Part shown: one piece after another, positions 14,186 to 18,602 of the stretch
How positions within the stretch are numbered: position 1 is the first letter of the stretch
Layout: each line of letters starts with the position of its first letter
DNA from: Fusobacteriota bacterium
GTDB lineage: Bacteria; Fusobacteriota; Fusobacteriia; Fusobacteriales; Fusobacteriaceae
Direction of reading: 5' to 3'
Length of the DNA: 18,602 bases
Assembly (NCBI GenBank): GCA_023389595.1
Contig: JAEWEF010000025.1
Span: forward strand, 1-18,602
Notes under the pieces: model-generated
The model's input: only the letters and a program-made list of their open reading frames with translations
Databases searched by the model: none
What the model was told of the DNA's origin: nothing
Made by a program: the position numbers and the translations under genes

Positions 14186-15718
14186 ATGAGTGACTATATT
14201 TTAGAAATGAAAAATGTACGTAAAGAATTTTTTGGTGGCAAAGTAGTCGCAAACGATGATATTAACCTAAAAGTAAAAAAAGGTGAAATACACGCAATCG
14301 TTGGTGAAAACGGGGCTGGGAAATCAACTCTTATGAAAATTCTAAACGGTCTTTACGACATGACATCAGGAGAAATTTTTTACAAAGGAGAAAAAGTTAA
14401 TATATCTTCACCATCTGTTGCTGCACATTTAGGAATAGGTATGGTGTATCAACATTTTATGTTGGTTGAAAATCTTTCCGTTGCAGAAAATATGGTTCTA
14501 GGATTCGAACCAACTAAGGGTAAATTTTTATTTGATTTAGAAACAGCAAGAAAAGACGTTAAAGAAGTTTCTGAAAAATATGGTCTAAATATAGATCCTG
14601 ACGCTATCGTTTCCGATTTATCTGTTGGAATACAACAAAGAATAGAAATTTTGAAGATACTATTTAAGGGAGCAGAATTATTAATTTTTGATGAGCCTAG
14701 TGCAGTTTTAACTCCTCAAGAAGTTAAAGAACTTTATGTAATAATGAGAAATCTGATCAAAGAAGGAAAAACAATAATTTTTATTACTCATAAATTACAA
14801 GAAGTTTTAGATTTGTCAGATAATATTACAATCATAAGAAGAGGAAAAGATGTTGGAAATTTAAAAACTAGTGAGGCAACAAAAGAAAAAATAGCAAATA
14901 TAATGGTAGGAAGACAGGTTCTTTTTAATATTAACAGAGAAGATGTTGAAATAGGAGAGACTGTTGTCGAAGTTGAAAATATTAAAGCAAAAAATGACCT
15001 CGACATAGAAAAAGTCAAGGGCGTTAGTTTTAATATAAGAGAAGGAGAAATTTTTGGTATAGCTGGAGTAGAAGGGAATGGACAAACTGAGCTGATAGAA
15101 GTTTTAGCCGGACTTCGAAAATCTGAAGGAGGAAGTTATAAAATAAATGGAATTGAATTAATAAATTCAAAACCATATAATATCAGAAAAAATGGTCTTG
15201 CCCATATACCTGAAGATAGACATAAAAGAGCTACAATAAATGAGTTTACTGTAAAAGAAAATATGATACTTGGAGTTTTAGAACCATATAGCTCAAACTT
15301 TATACTAAAACAAAATAAAATTTCTGAACACGCTAATCAATTAATAGAAAAATTTGACATAAGACCTGCAGATCCATCTTTAATTTATAGTGGATTATCT
15401 GGTGGAAATCAACAGAAAGTCGTTGTTGCAAGAGAACTTAACAAAGAAAATAAATTTATAATAGCAGCTCAACCGACTCGTGGAGTTGATATAGGAGCTA
15501 TTGAAATGATACACAATACTATACTACACGAAAGAACAAAAGGGAAGGCCATACTATTAGTTTCTGCTGAACTTTCAGAAATTATGGCTCTTAGCGATAG
15601 AATAGGAGTTATGTATTCTGGAAAAATAGTTGGAGTTTTAGATAGAAAAGATGCAACTATAGAAGAGTTAGGTGTGCTTATGGCTGGAGGAAAACTAGAA
15701 AATGGAGGGAAACAATAA
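14186..15718 (+). CDS. Nucleoside ABC importer, double ATP-binding subunit (YufO/NupO-like)
   Basis: This 510-residue protein has two fused nucleotide-binding domains of the CUT2/BMP type and energises nucleoside import in complex with the two permeases encoded next. NBD1: Walker A GENGAGKST (40-48), Walker B LLIFDEP (165-171), and a divergent signature LSVGIQQR (145-152). NBD2: degenerate Walker A GVEGNGQTE (294-302) with Gln300 in place of Lys, and a signature LSGGNQQ (404-410). This asymmetry is normal for the family and not a sign of decay. Closest known relatives by pattern are B. subtilis YufO (NupO) and the BMP-linked purine nucleoside systems. Ribose importers (RbsA) are the alternative, but the two following permeases favour nucleosides. 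The ATG follows TTGGAGGA (14172-14179). Stop and next start overlap as TAATG. Confidence 0.92.
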   Translation: MSDYILEMKNVRKEFFGGKVVANDDINLKVKKGEIHAIVGENGAGKSTLMKILNGLYDMTSGEIFYKGEKVNISSPSVAAHLGIGMVYQHFMLVENLSVAENMVLGFEPTKGKFLFDLETARKDVKEVSEKYGLNIDPDAIVSDLSVGIQQRIEILKILFKGAELLIFDEPSAVLTPQEVKELYVIMRNLIKEGKTIIFITHKLQEVLDLSDNITIIRRGKDVGNLKTSEATKEKIANIMVGRQVLFNINREDVEIGETVVEVENIKAKNDLDIEKVKGVSFNIREGEIFGIAGVEGNGQTELIEVLAGLRKSEGGSYKINGIELINSKPYNIRKNGLAHIPEDRHKRATINEFTVKENMILGVLEPYSSNFILKQNKISEHANQLIEKFDIRPADPSLIYSGLSGGNQQKVVVARELNKENKFIIAAQPTRGVDIGAIEMIHNTILHERTKGKAILLVSAELSEIMALSDRIGVMYSGKIVGVLDRKDATIEELGVLMAGGKLENGGKQ

Positions 15719-16791
15719 TGGAAAGTAAATTAAAAAAATGGGGGTATTCAATGTTTCCTTCATTTTGTGCTATATTTATTGCATTGATAATAGGAGGAGT
15801 AGTAATTTATGCCAAAGGAGCAAATCCTATAATGGCATACGGTAGTATGATAAAGGCAGCATTCTACCAAACTTCATCAAGATTTCCTTTTAATGGACTT
15901 GCTAAAACATTAGTTTATGCAACACCTCTATTATATTCATCTTTAGCAGTAATGTTTGCTTTTAAGAGTGGATTATTTAACATAGGTGTTCAAGGACAGA
16001 TGATAGCAGGAGGGCTTGGAGCAACAGTTGTAGGAGTTTATTTTCATGGTATATTTAACAATATATTTATAGCTTTGTTAGTTGCTGCATTATGTGGGTT
16101 TATACTTGCTGGTATAGCTGGATTTTTAAAAGCTATTTTAGGAATAAATGAAGTTATTTGTACTATAATGTTAAATTACATAATGGCATTTTTTCAAAAT
16201 TACTTACTTACTTCTCCTATGAAGGATCCAGCGTCATCTAACACACAAACATTGCCTCTAGCTGAAGGAGTTAGGCTACCAACTTTATTTCAAGAAATTA
16301 CTAAACAGTATTTAAACGTTGGGTTTATACTAGCGATACTTATATGTATAGGAGTTTATTATTTCTTTAAAAGTACAACACTAGGTTATAAAATAAAAGC
16401 AGTTGGACACAATATTACTGCATCAGAAAATGCTGGGATAAATACAAAGCTTATAGCATTTTTATCTATGGGGATAGCTGGAGCTATAGCTGGTATAGGT
16501 GGAGCCGAACGTGTTATGGGAGGGTCTACTAAATATATTTATACAGATTTAATAATGGGTGATTTTGGATTTACAGGTATAGCAGTTGCACTTTTAGGAA
16601 GAAATCATCCTATAGGAATAATATTTGCAGCAATCTTTTATGCTGCATTAGAAATAGGTGGACAAACATTACAACTAGAATATAGACTAGATAAAGAAAT
16701 AGTTTATATAATACAAGCTATAATAATAATATTAGTTACTTCAGAGAATGCATTTAAGTATTTTCTAGATAAGAGAAGGGAGAAAAAATAA
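15718..16791 (+). CDS. Nucleoside ABC importer permease 1 (YufP/NupP-like)
   Basis: This 357-residue permease of the BPD_transp_2 family has about eight to ten membrane helices. Recognisable segments are LFNIGVQGQMIAGGLGA near residues 86-102, characteristic of BMP-type nucleoside permeases, and GINEVICTIMLNYIM near 142-156, the family's central motif. An Ala/Gly-rich cytoplasmic coupling region follows around 228-262. It begins 1 nt inside the stop of the ATPase gene, with GGAGGG upstream at 15704-15709, and is followed by a second, different permease after one base, so a heteromeric channel is expected. The substrate-binding lipoprotein (BmpA/NupN class) that normally delivers nucleosides is not in the window. 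A basic C-terminus (DKRREKK) ends the protein. Confidence 0.92.
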   Translation: MESKLKKWGYSMFPSFCAIFIALIIGGVVIYAKGANPIMAYGSMIKAAFYQTSSRFPFNGLAKTLVYATPLLYSSLAVMFAFKSGLFNIGVQGQMIAGGLGATVVGVYFHGIFNNIFIALLVAALCGFILAGIAGFLKAILGINEVICTIMLNYIMAFFQNYLLTSPMKDPASSNTQTLPLAEGVRLPTLFQEITKQYLNVGFILAILICIGVYYFFKSTTLGYKIKAVGHNITASENAGINTKLIAFLSMGIAGAIAGIGGAERVMGGSTKYIYTDLIMGDFGFTGIAVALLGRNHPIGIIFAAIFYAALEIGGQTLQLEYRLDKEIVYIIQAIIIILVTSENAFKYFLDKRREKK

Positions 16792-16792
16792 T

Positions 16793-17653
16793 ATGGAAAG
16801 TATTTTGGTGTTATTAAAACAAACTATAGTCCTTGCTCCTCCAGTTTTGATAACAGCTGTAGGAGGATGCATGTCAGAATTATCTGGAGTTACTAATCTT
16901 GGATTAGAAGGCATGATGTTATCTGGAGCTTTTGCATCAGCAGCAGTGAATTATTTTACAGGTAATCCTTATCTAGCTATGTTGGTAGGAACTATAATAG
17001 GTGGTCTTATATCTTGCATACATGCTTTTATTAGTATACACCTTAAAGGTGATCAAATAGTTAGTGGAGTTGCAATAAATCTTTTTGCACTTGCTACCAC
17101 TAGTTTCTTAATAAAAACTTTATTTAATGTTGCAGGAACTACACCTCAAGCTAAAAGTACAGCTCAAGTTGGTATTGTTTTACCTATAATATATATATTA
17201 GCAATAATTCTTTATCTTGTAGTTTATAAAACAGTTTTTGGACTTAGATTAAGAACAGTAGGAGAACATCCACTTGCTGCAGATACAGTTGGAATAAGTG
17301 TATATAAATATAGATATTGTGGAGTAATAATATCAGGTTTATGTGCTGGTCTTGGTGGATCATATATGTCAACTGTTATTTTACAGCAATTCGTTAATAA
17401 TATGTCAGCTGGGAGAGGATATATAGCTATAGCAGCTATGATATTTGGTAAATGGAATCCTCTTGGAGCGATACTTGCATCACTTTTATTTGCTTTTGGA
17501 CAATCTTTCTCTGACTATTCAAAGGCAATTTCTCTAGATATACCACAACAATTTTTATCGATGATACCTTATGTAATAACACTTATAGTTTTAATAGGAT
17601 TTATAGGAAAAGCTAGAGCTCCTAAGGCTGTAGGAAAACCTTATGAAAAATAA
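16793..17653 (+). CDS. Nucleoside ABC importer permease 2 (YufQ/NupQ-like)
   Basis: This 286-residue membrane protein belongs to the same BPD_transp_2 family but to the shorter YufQ-like subtype. Seen in the sequence: an N-terminal helix, then ELSGVTNLGLEGMMLSGAF near 29-47, the typical second-permease motif. GDQIVSGVAINLFALATTSFL follows near 87-107, and a Gly-rich GLCAGLGGSYMS segment near 183-194. About eight helices are expected. Its translation start is one base after the stop of the first permease, with GGGAG in the preceding coding end as ribosome-binding site, so the two subunits are likely made in equal amounts. Together with the upstream ATPase it makes the inner-membrane part of the importer. 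The family also contains sugar permeases; the pairing with the other genes makes nucleoside the likely cargo. Confidence 0.92.
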   Translation: MESILVLLKQTIVLAPPVLITAVGGCMSELSGVTNLGLEGMMLSGAFASAAVNYFTGNPYLAMLVGTIIGGLISCIHAFISIHLKGDQIVSGVAINLFALATTSFLIKTLFNVAGTTPQAKSTAQVGIVLPIIYILAIILYLVVYKTVFGLRLRTVGEHPLAADTVGISVYKYRYCGVIISGLCAGLGGSYMSTVILQQFVNNMSAGRGYIAIAAMIFGKWNPLGAILASLLFAFGQSFSDYSKAISLDIPQQFLSMIPYVITLIVLIGFIGKARAPKAVGKPYEK

Positions 17654-17677
17654 TTTCTAACAAAATTGGAGGGAATA

Positions 17678-18580
17678 TTGAATAAAATATTTGTTGTTGG
17701 AAGCATAAACGTAGATTACTGTGTAGAGGTAGAAAATTTTTTAAAAGCTGGTGAAACAGTTTTATCTAAAAATTTTAAAATTAACTATGGTGGAAAAGGA
17801 GCTAATCAAGCCTATAATGCTAGTATGTTAGGATCTGATGTGACTTTTGTATCAAGAGTTGGAAATGATTCTTTAGGAAAGGAAATTTTAAATTATTTTC
17901 AAAAAAATAATCTTAATACTTCGTGCATAGCTATATCTGATAAAAATACTGGGAGTGCCTTCATTACTTTGAATAAAGATTTTGAAAATCAAATAATAAT
18001 AGTTCCCGGAGCAAATGAAGATGTTTCTGAAAAAGATATAGAAAATAGTCTTGAATTTTTAAAAAAATCTGACATAGTTATTTTACAAAATGAAATTAAT
18101 ATTAACACTATAAAATATGTTATTGAAAAAGCTTATGAGATGAAAAAATATATAGCTTATAATTTAGCACCGGCAAGAAACATAGAAGAAAAATATTTTA
18201 AAATGATAGATTGTTTGATAGTTAATGAAACAGAATTGGAATTTTTAGCTATAAATATTTTTAACGAAAAAAATATTAATGATTATGATTATATAGCAAA
18301 AAAATTAATAGAAATTGGAGTTAAAAGTGTAATATTAACTCTTGGTGCCAATGGATCAAAATATATCGATAAAAAAAATAATATATATGTAGAATCTAAA
18401 AAGGTTAATGTTGTTGATACAACTGGAGCAGGAGATACTTTTGTTGGAGCATTCTATACTAAATTTGATTTAAACAAACTAAATTATAAGGATGCTTTGG
18501 AATATGCAACTGAAGCAGCGAGTATAGCGGTTAGTTATAAAGGAGCTCAAGTAAAAGAAGTAGGAGCATTAAAATGTTGA
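17678..18580 (+). CDS. rbsK: PfkB-family carbohydrate kinase, probable ribokinase
   Basis: This 300-residue kinase is predicted to phosphorylate ribose to ribose 5-phosphate. It has the ribokinase N-terminus (NKIFVVGSINVDY), the first PfkB signature region GGKGANQA (39-46), the NETELEFL segment near 186-193, and the second signature DTTGAGDTFVGAF with the catalytic base Asp253. Length fits RbsK. I choose the TTG at 17678: the in-frame TTG at 17666 is part of the ribosome-binding site (TTGGAGGGA). The gene lies 24 nt after the second permease and just before a probable nucleoside hydrolase, which would supply ribose. Other PfkB kinases, such as deoxyribokinase or nucleoside kinases, cannot be excluded by sequence alone, but GSINVDY and GGKGANQA favour ribokinase. 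Confidence 0.85.
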   Translation: MNKIFVVGSINVDYCVEVENFLKAGETVLSKNFKINYGGKGANQAYNASMLGSDVTFVSRVGNDSLGKEILNYFQKNNLNTSCIAISDKNTGSAFITLNKDFENQIIIVPGANEDVSEKDIENSLEFLKKSDIVILQNEININTIKYVIEKAYEMKKYIAYNLAPARNIEEKYFKMIDCLIVNETELEFLAINIFNEKNINDYDYIAKKLIEIGVKSVILTLGANGSKYIDKKNNIYVESKKVNVVDTTGAGDTFVGAFYTKFDLNKLNYKDALEYATEAASIAVSYKGAQVKEVGALKC

Positions 18581-18602
18581 AAGAAAAATTAATTATAGAT
18601 AC
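18574..18602 (+). CDS. Start of a probable inosine-uridine-type nucleoside hydrolase, cut by window end
   Basis: An ATG at 18574 overlaps the end of the ribokinase gene and has AGGAG at 18562-18566, 7 nt upstream. The ten visible residues are MLKEKLIIDT. Nucleoside hydrolases of the IunH/Rih family begin with a beta strand ending in I-I-D-T-D-P-G, where the Asp residues bind calcium, and the visible residues stop exactly at I-I-D-T. Such an enzyme would split imported nucleosides into base and ribose and fits the operon. Only ten residues are visible, so this is a context-supported guess. Confidence 0.6.

Noticed and set aside
15065..15091. Degenerate Walker A (Gln for Lys) in the second ATP-binding domain as a sign of decay
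   Set aside because: This substitution is normal in YufO/RbsA-type double ATPases, and the rest of the domain, including LSGGNQQ, is intact.
1..18602. Mobile element, prophage, defence island or CRISPR array
   Set aside because: No transposase, integrase, terminal repeats or spaced direct repeats are seen; all genes are typical chromosomal genes of even composition.

Overview
This 18.6 kb window is ordinary bacterial chromosome: very AT-rich (roughly 30 % GC by eye), tightly packed, with heavy use of AGA and ATA codons and several TTG starts. No phage, insertion sequence, CRISPR array, tRNA or rRNA is visible. Gene content (RNase Y, an RsbW/STAS pair, a YufOPQ-type nucleoside importer, a heterodimeric ABC exporter, split ThrE-type exporters) fits a low-GC fermentative bacterium. 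My best guess is Fusobacteriota (Fusobacterium/Leptotrichia relatives), with low-GC Bacillota as the alternative. This placement is inference; no marker in the window settles it.

Layout. (1) 1-1916: the 3' part of a YfcC-family membrane carrier and a YbaK-type aminoacyl-tRNA deacylase, closed by a strong terminator. (2) 1953-5500: a promoter carrying a perfect inverted repeat, then two overlapping half-ABC-exporter genes forming a TM287/288-like heterodimer with one degenerate ATP site. (3) 5501-7082, minus strand: a three-gene unit of a small Cys-rich winged-helix-like protein followed by the two halves of a ThrE-type exporter. It converges on the ABC genes through a shared bidirectional terminator. 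(4) 7083-11138, plus strand: a divergent promoter region, then a LysE-family transporter, mnmA, obg and miaA, which form a translation/ribosome-maintenance run. (5) 11131-13943: a putative promoter, a small lipoprotein, an RsbW-like kinase, a STAS antagonist and RNase Y (rny), ending in a terminator. (6) 14028-18602: a consensus promoter with a leader of about 120 nt, then a nucleoside ABC importer (ATPase and two permeases), a ribokinase-type kinase, and the first codons of a probable nucleoside hydrolase at the window edge.

How the genes work together. The last operon reads as a nucleoside-scavenging route: import the nucleoside, hydrolyse it to base and ribose, then phosphorylate the ribose. 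Two modules move solutes outward (the ABC heterodimer and the split ThrE pair), and the LysE-like protein may do so too. The mnmA-obg-miaA run joins wobble-uridine thiolation, ribosome-assembly GTPase function and i6A37 synthesis.

The less familiar parts are the Cys-rich winged-helix-like protein leading the ThrE operon, the partner-switch pair and lipoprotein co-directional with rny and without a visible sigma factor, and the palindromes at the exporter and nucleoside promoters. I did not find a clearly novel large system; these are the best candidates for new regulation.
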